DNA of 64,000 bases from UBA1952 sp965246785 (lineage in GTDB: Bacteria; Bacteroidota; Bacteroidia; Chitinophagales; Chitinophagaceae): positions 124,001-188,000 of the forward strand of contig CBDFFM010000006.1 in assembly GCA_965246785.1 (NCBI GenBank), read 5' to 3'. Position numbers and translations under genes: made by a program. Of the stretch, positions 32,618 to 42,400 are shown in pieces; position 1 is the first letter of the stretch; every line of letters starts with the position of its first letter. The notes below the pieces were generated by a model, which was not told where the DNA came from, did not search any database, and saw only the letters and a program-made list of their open reading frames with translations.

Positions 32618-34045
32618 ATGACTACTGACTTACTGTACTTAAAAGTTGCGGAACAGCTTGAGCGCCAAATCAGCGAGGACGTCCTCAACGTCGGCGATAA
32701 GCTGCCGAGCGTCCGCGAGCTAAGCAAGACGCAGGGCGTAAGCGTTAGTACGGCGTTGCAGGCTTATTATCATCTGGAAGGGAAAGGGCTGATTGCCGCC
32801 AAGCCGCAGAGCGGATATTACGTGCGCTTTGCGCCCGGCCTTGCGCCGGAGCGGCCATCCGTCAGTAAGGCGCTGCCGGCTGTGCGCAACCGGAATATTG
32901 ACGCGCTTATCTCGGAAGTGTATGACGCGCTCGTTGACCCGCGGCTTATCAAATTCTCATTGAGCGTACCGGCTGCCGGGCTGCTGCCTGTGGCAAAGCT
33001 GAACAAGGCCATGTTGCAAGCCCTGCGCGAATCCCCCGACAGCTGTACTTCATATGAGCAGGTGCGCGGCAATCCCGAACTGCGTCGCCAAATCGCACGT
33101 TGGGCCATGAACTGGGGCGGGCGTCTGGGTGAGGAAGACCTCATCACCACCGCCGGCGCGATGAATGCTATTTCGTATGCGCTTTTGGCGCTGACAAAGC
33201 CTGGCGATACGGTGGCTGTGGAAAGCCCCAGCTACTTCGGCACCCTGCGACTGCTGAACAGCCTTGGTCTGAAAGTGCTGGAGCTGCCCACCCACCCGGA
33301 CACCGGCATAGCGCCGGATGACTTGCGCAAGGCGATTGCCAAGCATAAGATTAAAGCCTGTCTCTTCGTCACCAACTTCGGCAATCCGCTCGGCCATTGT
33401 ATGCCGGATGAAGCGAAGAAGGAAGTTGTGCAGTTGCTGGCAAATCATAGCATTCCGCTAATAGAAGATGACCTGTATGGCGATGTCTACTTCGGCAAGA
33501 AGCGGCCAAGAAGCTGCAAGACTTTTGATGACGAAGGGAATGTGCTTTGGTGCGGTTCCGTCTCTAAAACACTTGTTCCTGGCTACCGCGTTGGTTGGAT
33601 TGCGCCGGGCAAACATTTTGATGCGGTTAAGCGGCTGAAGCTTTATCACAGTATCACCAATGCATCACCTGAGCAGGCTGCGGTTGCTGCCTTTCTCGCC
33701 ACTGGACGTTATGAACATCATTTACGGCAACTACGCCAAACGCTGCACGCGAATTGCCTGCAATACATCCGTGCTATCTCCGAATATTTTCCGGAGGGCA
33801 CGCGCGTGACGCACCCGCAAGGGGGCTTTATCCTTTGGCTGGAAATGGATAAGCGGGTGGACACGCAGGAGCTGTACCACCTTGCCATGAAGCAGCGGAT
33901 ATCCATTGCGCCGGGTGCCATGTTTTCCATGCAAGACCGCTATCACAACTGTATGCGGCTGAGCTATGGTATGCCGTGGACGGCGGAAGTGGACATGGCT
34001 TTGAAGAAGCTGGGCGGGATGGTGAAGGGGATGATAAGTTCTTAA
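32618..34045 (+). CDS. MocR-type regulator (GntR helix-turn-helix fused to aminotransferase fold)
   Basis: A 475-residue PLP-dependent regulator. Residues 1-70 are a GntR winged helix (VGDKLPSVRELSKTQGVSVST). Residues 95-470 form a fold-type I aminotransferase domain with ITTAGAMNAISYAL, the NFGNPLGH turn and PLP Lys317 in SVSKTLVPGYRVGW. MocR proteins sense amino acids or PLP and control a neighbouring gene, here probably the divergent EamA-ilvE operon. The stop overlaps the convergent mutS2 stop by 4 bp. Confidence 0.92.
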   Translation: MTTDLLYLKVAEQLERQISEDVLNVGDKLPSVRELSKTQGVSVSTALQAYYHLEGKGLIAAKPQSGYYVRFAPGLAPERPSVSKALPAVRNRNIDALISEVYDALVDPRLIKFSLSVPAAGLLPVAKLNKAMLQALRESPDSCTSYEQVRGNPELRRQIARWAMNWGGRLGEEDLITTAGAMNAISYALLALTKPGDTVAVESPSYFGTLRLLNSLGLKVLELPTHPDTGIAPDDLRKAIAKHKIKACLFVTNFGNPLGHCMPDEAKKEVVQLLANHSIPLIEDDLYGDVYFGKKRPRSCKTFDDEGNVLWCGSVSKTLVPGYRVGWIAPGKHFDAVKRLKLYHSITNASPEQAAVAAFLATGRYEHHLRQLRQTLHANCLQYIRAISEYFPEGTRVTHPQGGFILWLEMDKRVDTQELYHLAMKQRISIAPGAMFSMQDRYHNCMRLSYGMPWTAEVDMALKKLGGMVKGMISS

Positions 34046-36156
34046 CGCTCGTCATTCTTCGTGCTCTTTTTCCGCACCACAACCCACTCGCTTACATCCA
34101 CCTGAAAAGGCAGCTTCCCAATCTGTACCGTCGCCTTCTTATCGCGTAGCTCAGTTACGGTGCCTACCTGATGGGTTGTTTTGTGGCGCACTAAATCGCC
34201 TAACTGAGGCTGACCGCCTACTGTGTCGTAATTCTTATCCGCCTTTTTGGCCGCGGAAACATTGCCGGCGATTTGCTTGCGACGGAAGAGCACATTCTCC
34301 GCGGATTTTATCACTTCGCCCTTGTCATCCGTGCGCTTCCACTCTTGGACAATGGCTTTGAACTTTCGCTCCGTGTCGCGCAGGTAGTCCAGCTCTTCTT
34401 TCTTGATTTTGTTTTGCAGTTTCAGCGTCTCGTGATGCTGCTTCAGGCGCTCTTTGTCTATGAGCTTGGCGTAGGTTTCCTTCAGTTTTTCATTCTCATT
34501 AATCAGCTCGTCCAGCTGCTTTTCCTTGCCGCCGAGGCGCACGCTTTGCTGCTCCGTCTGGTGCAGGATTTTATCCAGCTTCACATGGCCTTTTTCAGTT
34601 AGCTGCCGCGCACGGTCTATTATTTTCGGCGGCAATCCGCTGCGCTGCGCAATGGCGAAAGTATAGGAGGAGCCAGGCTTGCCGGTGGTAAGCTTATAGA
34701 GCGGTTCCAACTGCTCCTCGTCAAACATCATAGCGCCGTTGAAGATGCCCGGCACTTTCCCGGCCATCACTTTCAGGTTCAGATAGTGCGTAGTGATGAT
34801 GCCGATGGCGTTCTTCTTCGCTAATTCCTCTACAATCGCTTCCGCGAATGCGCCACCAAGAGCAGGGTCGGAGCCGGAGCCAAGCTCGTCAATGAAGAAG
34901 AGCGTCTTGCCGTTGACGAAGTCCATGAAATACTTCATGTCGCGCAGGTGGGCGCTGTAGGTGCTCAGCTCGTGCTCTATACTCTGCGTGTCGCCGATGT
35001 GGATGAAGAGCTGCTTGAAAATGCCCACCTCGCTGCGCGGGTCTGCGGGAATGAGAAGGCCTGCCTGCGTCATCATTTGCAGGAGGCCCGCCGTCTTCAT
35101 GCTCACCGTCTTGCCGCCGGCATTGGGGCCAGAGATGATGAGGATGCGCTCGTTCCGGTCAAGATGCAGATTGAGCGGAATAATGTTCTTGCCGGAGCCT
35201 TTGCTCTGCAAAAGCAGCAAGGGATGGAATGCATTCACCAGACTCAATCCCGGATGCGGCGATAGCATGGGGAGGTCTGCGTTCATATCCTGCGCCAGCA
35301 CCGCCTTCGCGCGGATGAAATCATACAGGCCGATGAGGTGATAATACTTCTGCAATACCGGCGCGTAAGGGCCGAGCGCCGCCGTTGTTGACTGCAGGAT
35401 ACGCTGGATTTCCCGGCCTTCTTCCCGTTCTAAAGAAAAAACGGAGTTGTTCAGCTCAATTGTCTCCTCCGGCTCTATGAATACTGTCTTGGCCGTATCG
35501 CTTTCGCCGTGCAGGATGCCACGCACAATGCGCTTATGCTCGGCTGCAACCGCCACGACGCGGCGGCCATTCATAAAGCTCTCGGAGATGTCGGCGAGGT
35601 AGCCAGACTTCCCCAGCCGCCGCAGGATGTGCTCAAAAGTCCGGCGCACCGTGCTTCTCGCGGAAGCGAGGGAGGCGCGGATGTTCATCAGCTCGCGTGA
35701 GGCGTTGTCGCGCACCTGACCCATATCATCTATCACAGCACCTATGATGCGGACGACTTCCTTTTCGTATTCCACGCCTTCGGTAAGCGCCTCCAGGCTC
35801 GGGTAAAAGCCGGCGTGGCCTTTAAACCAGAGCAGTATGGACTGAATCGTTTTGGTGAGGTTGCTTAGCGCCAGCAGACTATCGCCGGTAAGGACTGCAT
35901 TCTGCACGGTAATAAGCCGCAGTTCGTGCGAAAGATTGCGGGTAAACTCGCCCGGAAAGTAATCGCCGCCGCCGAGTGTAAGCTTAAACTCTGCCGTTTG
36001 CTTCAGCGCTTTTTCAATTAATTCTATACGGCTCATGAAGCGCATGGCCGCCACGCGGGCGCGCGCCTCATCCGTCCTGCACTTTTCTAAAAGCAGCGCT
36101 CTGACCTTCGTAAATTCTAAAGCATTCGCCGCGTGGGCGGGATATAATTGCAGCAT
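34042..36156 (-). CDS. MutS2-type DNA-binding ATPase lacking the Smr domain
   Basis: A protein of 704 residues from the chosen start. The clamp and core region (DRNERILIISGPNAGGKTVS, given here by its P-loop GPNAGGKTVS), ThePLR-type SYTFAIAQRSGLP and Walker B LFFIDELGSGSDP match MutS2, a ribosome- or junction-acting relative of MutS. A charged coiled coil and a KOW-like beta segment (QLGDLVRHKTTHQVGTV) end the protein; the usual C-terminal Smr nuclease domain is absent. The start at 36156 (MLQLYPAHAANALEF) fits family N-termini; an ATG at 36204 would add 16 residues. Confidence 0.88.
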   Translation of the reverse strand: MLQLYPAHAANALEFTKVRALLLEKCRTDEARARVAAMRFMSRIELIEKALKQTAEFKLTLGGGDYFPGEFTRNLSHELRLITVQNAVLTGDSLLALSNLTKTIQSILLWFKGHAGFYPSLEALTEGVEYEKEVVRIIGAVIDDMGQVRDNASRELMNIRASLASARSTVRRTFEHILRRLGKSGYLADISESFMNGRRVVAVAAEHKRIVRGILHGESDTAKTVFIEPEETIELNNSVFSLEREEGREIQRILQSTTAALGPYAPVLQKYYHLIGLYDFIRAKAVLAQDMNADLPMLSPHPGLSLVNAFHPLLLLQSKGSGKNIIPLNLHLDRNERILIISGPNAGGKTVSMKTAGLLQMMTQAGLLIPADPRSEVGIFKQLFIHIGDTQSIEHELSTYSAHLRDMKYFMDFVNGKTLFFIDELGSGSDPALGGAFAEAIVEELAKKNAIGIITTHYLNLKVMAGKVPGIFNGAMMFDEEQLEPLYKLTTGKPGSSYTFAIAQRSGLPPKIIDRARQLTEKGHVKLDKILHQTEQQSVRLGGKEKQLDELINENEKLKETYAKLIDKERLKQHHETLKLQNKIKKEELDYLRDTERKFKAIVQEWKRTDDKGEVIKSAENVLFRRKQIAGNVSAAKKADKNYDTVGGQPQLGDLVRHKTTHQVGTVTELRDKKATVQIGKLPFQVDVSEWVVVRKKSTKNDER

Positions 36157-36305
36157 TCCTTTCTCGCGTAAAAACCTTTGCCAAAGGTCAGCCTTGCGCG
36201 CCATAAGTTCTTTACGGACTTGTCAGACGTAAAATCGTTTGTCTGCTAAACCAACGTTTTGCGGGAGGGGGATGTCTTTATGCGCATCACCCTTAATACT
36301 TGTGT

Positions 36306-38549
36306 ATGAAACACTCTTACTCCGTACGGAAGCTGCTCTTGTCGGCTCTCTTCAAGAAAACAGCGCTTTGCCTTGCCTTGCTTCCGGCCATAGGCAGCCT
36401 TCATGCGCAGACACTTCCACCCAATATTGATTTCGGCCTCGGCAACTTTACTACATGGTCTTGCTACGTAGGCGAAGCGACTACCGGTACACCGACAACT
36501 GGCGCCGCATTTATCAATCCGGTACTCTCCGGCCCGGTGGCTAAGCGGCATACAATTATGACTGGAACAGGTACGGATGCTATCGGCGGCTTCCCGATTG
36601 TAGCGCCGGGCGGAGGTACTTACTCTGCGAAAATCGGGCTGGACAGTCCCAACTTCCGCGCGGAGCGTATCCGCTATCAGGTGCACGTGCCGGTGGGTAC
36701 TACCAAGTTCAACCTCATCTGTCAGTACGCAGTGGTGTTTGAAGACCCGGCCCACCTGCCCGAAGAGCAGCCGACGTTCCAAGTAGTGGCTTATGATTCA
36801 GCAACAGGTGCGGTTATCCCTACTGCGAACAACCTCTATGTGTCGCGGTATATCATCCCCGGCTTCATTCCTTACACCAGCCCCCTTACACCCGGCTACT
36901 ATCTGCCCTGGACGCCTACCACGGTTAATCTTTCAGGCTATGGGGGCAATACCGTTACAATAGAATGCACGGCGCTTGCCTGCGCCCTTGGGGGCCACTT
37001 TGGCTACGGCTATTTTGATGTAACAAGCTTCAGCACCTACCTCGCGCCTACCGTAGTATCCTGCAATCTCGGCACCAACAGCATTATCCTGAAAGGCCCT
37101 GCCGGCTACAAGTATTATCAGTGGTTTGACCAGAGCTTCAGCACCGCGCTGAGCAGCCCGCTGGATACCAACAGCGTTCAAAGCTTAAACCTCCCGGCAT
37201 CTGCGCAGTACTACAATCTGGTCGTGTATCCGTATGCCTCCACCGGTTTGCCCGATACAGTGCGCACCAATGTACTCGGCAGCTTTACCATAAATGCCAC
37301 GCCCAAGGCGGCCTGCGCGATGCCCGGCAGCCCGGTGCAGCTTAATACAACCGTTACCGGCGGCGCGGGCAATTTCAAATATCAATGGAGCGGCGGCAGC
37401 GGCCTGAGCGCGTTGAATGTACCCAATCCCGTTGCCAATCCATCCTCCGCAAGTACCTACATAGTGAAGGTTAGCGATACCAGCGGCTGTTTCCGCACGG
37501 ATACGGTGCGCACGTACAAGGCCAGCTTCCAAATGAGCGCCGGGCCGGATAAAACAACTTGCCTCGGCACAGCCGTTAGCCTGAGTGCGACGGTTACACC
37601 TGCCGCAGGCTCCTATACCTATACCTGGACGCCCGCCGGCGGCTTGTCCAGCGCCTCGGTGCTCAGCCCCAGCTACTCGCCTGCCGCTACAGGTACACAG
37701 CAGTTTGTATTGAACGTAGATTCCGCAGGCTGCTCGCGCACGGATACGGTTAGTGTGCACACCCTGCCTAATACGTTTTCTGTGAGCGATACGACCGTCT
37801 GCGCAGGCACGGGCGTGGTGCCGCAAGTAGCGGGCGATACGGCGTTTTCCTTTAGCTGGTCACCGGCTACAAAGCTGACTTTTGCGTCGCCTGCTTATCC
37901 CGGCAGCGACCAGAAACCTTCTTTCGCTGCGGACAGTACCACCACTTTTACTATCACCGCTTCTAATGCAGCCTGCTCCATTGTAAAAAGCCTGACGGTG
38001 AACGTAGAGCCGGTGCCAATAGTGAATATCGGCACGACCGATACGGTGTATAAGAGCGCCTCATTCCCGATAGCGCTTTCGGCAAGCGTAACCCCGGCAT
38101 CGTTCAGCCCTTATACTTATAGTTGGAGCACAAGCCCGTATGTGGATTCCCCGGCGAGCGCTAATATCAACTTCAGCGGGCCGAGCGATACAACGCTTTA
38201 TGTAACCGTAACTACGCCGGCAGGCTGCAGCAGTGCTGATGCGGTATATATTTCAGTAAGCTCTGCCAGCATCATGGCTATGCCCAATGCTTTTGTGCCG
38301 AATTCTTCCTTAGCGAAAAATGCCATGCTGCGGATTGCCAGCATACGTCCCGGATACACGCTGCGCTCCATGCGCATCTACAACCGCTGGGGCAAGCTCG
38401 TGTACCAAACGACCAATGCTGCCGACGGCTGGGACGGTATGTTGAACGGTACGGCCGCCCCAATGGGCGTATATGTATACATGCTGGAAGCCGCTTCCGC
38501 GAAAGGTGAGGTAGTGCGGCAGCAAGGCAATGTGACTTTGTTGCGGTAA
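36306..38549 (+). CDS. Surface adhesin with T9SS type B C-terminal domain
   Basis: A 747-residue exported protein with a signal peptide (to SLHAQ), then the same N-terminal domain of about 230 residues as the 12099 adhesin (KRHTIMTGTGTDAIGGFPIV, YAVVFEDPAHLPEEQP, CALGGHFGYGYFDV). Several PKD/Ig-like units follow (for example YTYTWTPAGGLSS), and a CHU_C domain closes it (PNAFVPNSS...YNRWGKLVYQT...ADGWDGMLNG). It has no SprB repeats and no PorP/SprF gene next to it. It is most likely T9SS type B cargo displayed at the surface. A bidirectional terminator follows. Confidence 0.9.
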   Translation: MKHSYSVRKLLLSALFKKTALCLALLPAIGSLHAQTLPPNIDFGLGNFTTWSCYVGEATTGTPTTGAAFINPVLSGPVAKRHTIMTGTGTDAIGGFPIVAPGGGTYSAKIGLDSPNFRAERIRYQVHVPVGTTKFNLICQYAVVFEDPAHLPEEQPTFQVVAYDSATGAVIPTANNLYVSRYIIPGFIPYTSPLTPGYYLPWTPTTVNLSGYGGNTVTIECTALACALGGHFGYGYFDVTSFSTYLAPTVVSCNLGTNSIILKGPAGYKYYQWFDQSFSTALSSPLDTNSVQSLNLPASAQYYNLVVYPYASTGLPDTVRTNVLGSFTINATPKAACAMPGSPVQLNTTVTGGAGNFKYQWSGGSGLSALNVPNPVANPSSASTYIVKVSDTSGCFRTDTVRTYKASFQMSAGPDKTTCLGTAVSLSATVTPAAGSYTYTWTPAGGLSSASVLSPSYSPAATGTQQFVLNVDSAGCSRTDTVSVHTLPNTFSVSDTTVCAGTGVVPQVAGDTAFSFSWSPATKLTFASPAYPGSDQKPSFAADSTTTFTITASNAACSIVKSLTVNVEPVPIVNIGTTDTVYKSASFPIALSASVTPASFSPYTYSWSTSPYVDSPASANINFSGPSDTTLYVTVTTPAGCSSADAVYISVSSASIMAMPNAFVPNSSLAKNAMLRIASIRPGYTLRSMRIYNRWGKLVYQTTNAADGWDGMLNGTAAPMGVYVYMLEAASAKGEVVRQQGNVTLLR

Positions 38550-38564
38550 GCTCTCTATTGTTCT

Positions 38565-38609
38565 AAGCACCTGACAAGTCCTCTGCGGACTTGTCAGGTG
38601 CTTTTCATT
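38565..38609. terminator. Bidirectional terminator between adhesin and xthA
   Basis: A 17-bp perfect stem (AAGCACCTGACAAGTCC, loop TCTGC, GGACTTGTCAGGTGCTT) followed by TTCATTT on the plus strand. It lies between two convergent genes and partly overlaps the xthA stop region. Confidence 0.8.
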
Positions 38610-39375
38610 TCAGCTCAATCCACACAGGCGCGTGGTCGCTGGTCTTTTCCCATCCGCGCACAGCCTTGTCCACGCCGGCAGCCTTTAGCCGCTTCGCAAT
38701 GGGGGCATTGAGCAGAAAATGGTCTATGCGCAGTCCGGCATTTCTGCCAAAGGCGTCACGGAAAAAGTCCCAGTAGGTGTAAATCGTTTCTTCGGGATGC
38801 AGGTGGCGGATAGCGTCTGTCCATCCCTGGGCTATGAGCTCTTCAAAAGAAGCGCGGGTTTCTTCGCGGAAAAGGGCATCCTTAGTCCAGCGCTCTGGCT
38901 TATAGACATCCTTGCCGGTGGGAATGACGTTGTAATCGCCGCAAAGCACCACCGGCTCTTTGGAAGCTGCCAAGCTTTGAACATGCGCTTTGAACCGCTC
39001 CATCCACGCCAGCTTGTAGTCATACTTTGGCCCCGGGGACGGATTGCCGTTGGGCAGATAAAGGCAGCAGATGTGAACGCCGTTCACCCGGGCTTCTATC
39101 AACCGGCTTTGTATATCTTCCTCATTGCCCGGCAGGCCACGGCCTACTTCTTCCGGCTTTTCGCCTTTGACGAGTATGGCCACGCCGTTCCAGCTTTTCT
39201 GGCCATGCCAGATGGCTTCATAACCTGCTTCGCGGATGGCTTCTTCCGGAAACTTGTCGTCCGTGCATTTCAATTCCTGGAGGCAGGCTACGTCTGGTTG
39301 CTCTCCTTCCAGCCAGCGTAGAAGGACGGGCAGGCGGGCATTCACAGAATTGACGTTGTAGGTGGCGATTTTCAT
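38605..39375 (-). CDS. xth: Exodeoxyribonuclease III (XthA type)
   Basis: A 256-residue AP endonuclease/3'-5' exonuclease for base excision repair. Motifs in order: KIATYNVNSVNARLP, CLQELKCTDDKFP, GDYNVIPTGKDVY, LRIDHFLL and SDHAPVWIEL. The start at 39375 gives the standard N-terminus; codons upstream do not match the family. A second, ExoA-like enzyme lies at 51877-52695. Confidence 0.94.
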   Translation of the reverse strand: MKIATYNVNSVNARLPVLLRWLEGEQPDVACLQELKCTDDKFPEEAIREAGYEAIWHGQKSWNGVAILVKGEKPEEVGRGLPGNEEDIQSRLIEARVNGVHICCLYLPNGNPSPGPKYDYKLAWMERFKAHVQSLAASKEPVVLCGDYNVIPTGKDVYKPERWTKDALFREETRASFEELIAQGWTDAIRHLHPEETIYTYWDFFRDAFGRNAGLRIDHFLLNAPIAKRLKAAGVDKAVRGWEKTSDHAPVWIELK

Positions 39376-39474
39376 GGTGGAAGGCACGAAGCTAATTGCT
39401 CTGAATAAAATCCTGTTATTGTTTTCACGTGACGCCGCAGGGCCACAGCCCTTCGTAAATTGCAGGGAGCTACC

Positions 39475-42400
39475 ATGCAACACTACAATTGGCTCCTGTC
39501 CCGGCTGGATGCCTTTATCCGCAAATACTACCTCAACCAGCTCCTGCGAGGTGGGTTGATACTGCTCACCTGCCTCCTGGCCTACGTGCTCCTTGTGAGC
39601 GTGGGCGAGTATTACCTATACCTGCCTGTTTGGGCAAAGGTTTCTATCGTTAGCGCATTTGTAGCGCTCGGCGGCTCAGCACTCGTATTCTGGGTAGCGA
39701 TGCCGCTGGCGCGGATGGCGCGCATGGGCAAGACGCTTTCGCATGAGGATGCGGCGGTCATTGTAGGCCGCCACTTCCCGGAGATTCAGGATAAGCTGCT
39801 CAACATCCTGCAGCTAAGGCATGACGCCACGCCAAGCGCCAGCCGCGAATTGATTGAAGCAAGCATTGACCAGAAGGCCGCCCAGATTTCCGTGGTGCCC
39901 ATTACGCGCGCCGTTGACCTTTCTAAGAACCGCCGTTATCTCCCATTTCTGCTGCCGGTGATGCTCGTAGGCATTTTCATTCTTATCGTTTCTCCGAAAG
40001 TGTTTACAGATGCTGGCACACGGCTTTTGCAGCCGACAAAGGCTTTTGAAAAGCCTTCGCCGTTTCAGTTTAATATCACTTCCGGCCCTTTAACTGTTAC
40101 GCGCAACGCGGATTATGTGTTGAAGGCTGCGGTTGCTGGCAGCGCGCTTCCGACGGGGCTTTTTGTGGAGATAGGCGACGAGCGCATCCCGATGACGGCG
40201 CTCAGTAATCATGTCTTTCAATACACGTTTAAGAACGTAACCGAGCCGGTGAGCTTCCGCCTTTTTGCCGCAGGCTTTTCTTCAAAACCATATACGCTGC
40301 ATGTAGCGCAGATGCCAGTGCTCAAAGCCATTCGCGTGCAGCTTGACTATCCCGACTACACAGGTAAGAAAGACGAAATCCGCGCTTCTCTCGGCGATCT
40401 GAACATTCCCGTAGGTACCCGCGTGGGCTACATGCTGATAGCCGATTATACCGATGGCGCAACGCTCCAGTGGGGTAGCGGCGCGTCTGTAAATCTCGCG
40501 GCGCGTGGCGGCAAACTGTTCAGCTACCAACACCAGTTCATGCAGGATACTTCCTACACCATTCTGCTGCGCAATGGACAGACGGCTACGACGCCTTCGT
40601 TTAAGTACAACGTACAGGTCATTCCAGACCAGTACCCAGTGGTGCAGGTGCAGGAATTCCGCGACACCGTTACCGGCAAGCAGATTGTTTTGACGGGGAC
40701 TGCGGGCGACGATTATGGTATCAGCCGCGTTTCCTTTCATTACAGCATTGCGGATGACAAGGGCCATTCTTTCGGGGGAAAATCCTTCCCGCTCGCGGGC
40801 GGTGGCGGTGCGCTTGTGCCCTTCCAGAAATACTTTGACCTGCAAGTCCTCAACCTGCAGCCCGGTCAGAAAGTAACCTACTACGTGGAGGCCCTTGACA
40901 ACGACGGCGTCCACGGCCCGAAGGCTTCGCGCAGTGCCGCGATGACGTACGCGATGTACACGCCGCGTCAGTTGGACTCTTCCATGAACGTGAATGCAAA
41001 GCAGATTAATGCCGGCCTTAGCAACTCTGCGCAGCAGTCCAAGGAGATTCAGAAAGACCTGAAAGAAGTGCAGGATAAGATGCTTCAAAGCACGGAGATG
41101 TCCTTTGAACAACAACAGAATCTGAAAGAGCTTCAGGCAAAGCAGGAAGAGATGCAGTCGCAGATGGAGGCGACTAAGAAGCGCCTGGAAGAACAGATGA
41201 AGCAGAGCCAGCAAAAGCAATACAGCGAAGAAGTCCGCGAGAAGCAGGACGAGATGAAGAAGCAGTTAGAGAACCTGCTCAATAACGAGCTGAAGGAGCA
41301 GATGAAGAAACTGCAGGAACTCATGGCGAAGCTGAACAAGGAAGAGGCTCAAAAGACGTTGGAGCAGATGCAGGAGCAGAATAAGCTTGTCAATATGGAC
41401 ATGGAGCGCATGAAGGAACTCATGAAGCAGCTTGAAGCTCAGATGCGCATGGAAGACCTAGCCAACAAGATGGATGCGCTCGCCCAAAAGCAGCAGGACT
41501 TGAAGAAGACAACCGACGCGCAGAAGAAGGGCGCAGATGCCCTCGTCAAAGACCAGCAAGACCTGAAAAAAGAACTCGACAAAGCGATGAGCGAGGACAT
41601 GAAAGAGCTGCAAAAGCTAAATAGCGGCATGGAGCGTAAGCAGGACGTAGGCAAGCCCGCCGATGAAGGCAAGCAGGCGGGCGAAAACATGGAAAAGAGC
41701 AAGGACGAATTGGAAAAGAGCGACAGCAAAAGCAGCAGCAAAAGCCAGCAGCAGGCCGCCAAAAATCTGCAGGATATGGCGGCAGCCTTGCGCGCTATGA
41801 GCGGCGGCCAGAGCATGCAGCAGATAGATATAGACATCAAGGCCACCCGCCAACTCCTCACTAACCTCATTCGCCTTTCCTTTGACGAGGAAAAGCTGAT
41901 GAACGGCGTGCGTACGACGTCAGCTGCCAGTCAGACTTACCTCGCCAACGGGCGCGAGCAGGCACGACTCTACAACGCCTCGCATATGATTCGCGATAGC
42001 CTGTTCACACTTAGCAAGCGCGTATTCAAGCTTGCCCCGACGGTGAATAAGGAAACCCGCGAGCTGGAAAAGAACATGAGGCTTGCTACGGCTTCATTGG
42101 AAGCCCGCACCATCGGTGATGCCCTGACCCGCCAACAGTATGTGATGACACATACCAATAACCTTGCGCTGATGCTCAATGAGCTTCTGGCAAACCTGCT
42201 TCAGATGCAGAGCCAGGCTAAGAGCTCCGGCAACAGTAGCGGTTCCTGCACTAAGCCCGGCTCATCGCCCGGCATGAAGCCCGGTAGCAAACCCGGCGCA
42301 GGCCAGCAGCTTTCTGACATTATTACGCAGCAGCAGGGCCTCGGAAGCGCTATGCAGAAAAGCGGCATGGGCAAGAAGCCGGGTGAAGGCAAGAAGCCGG

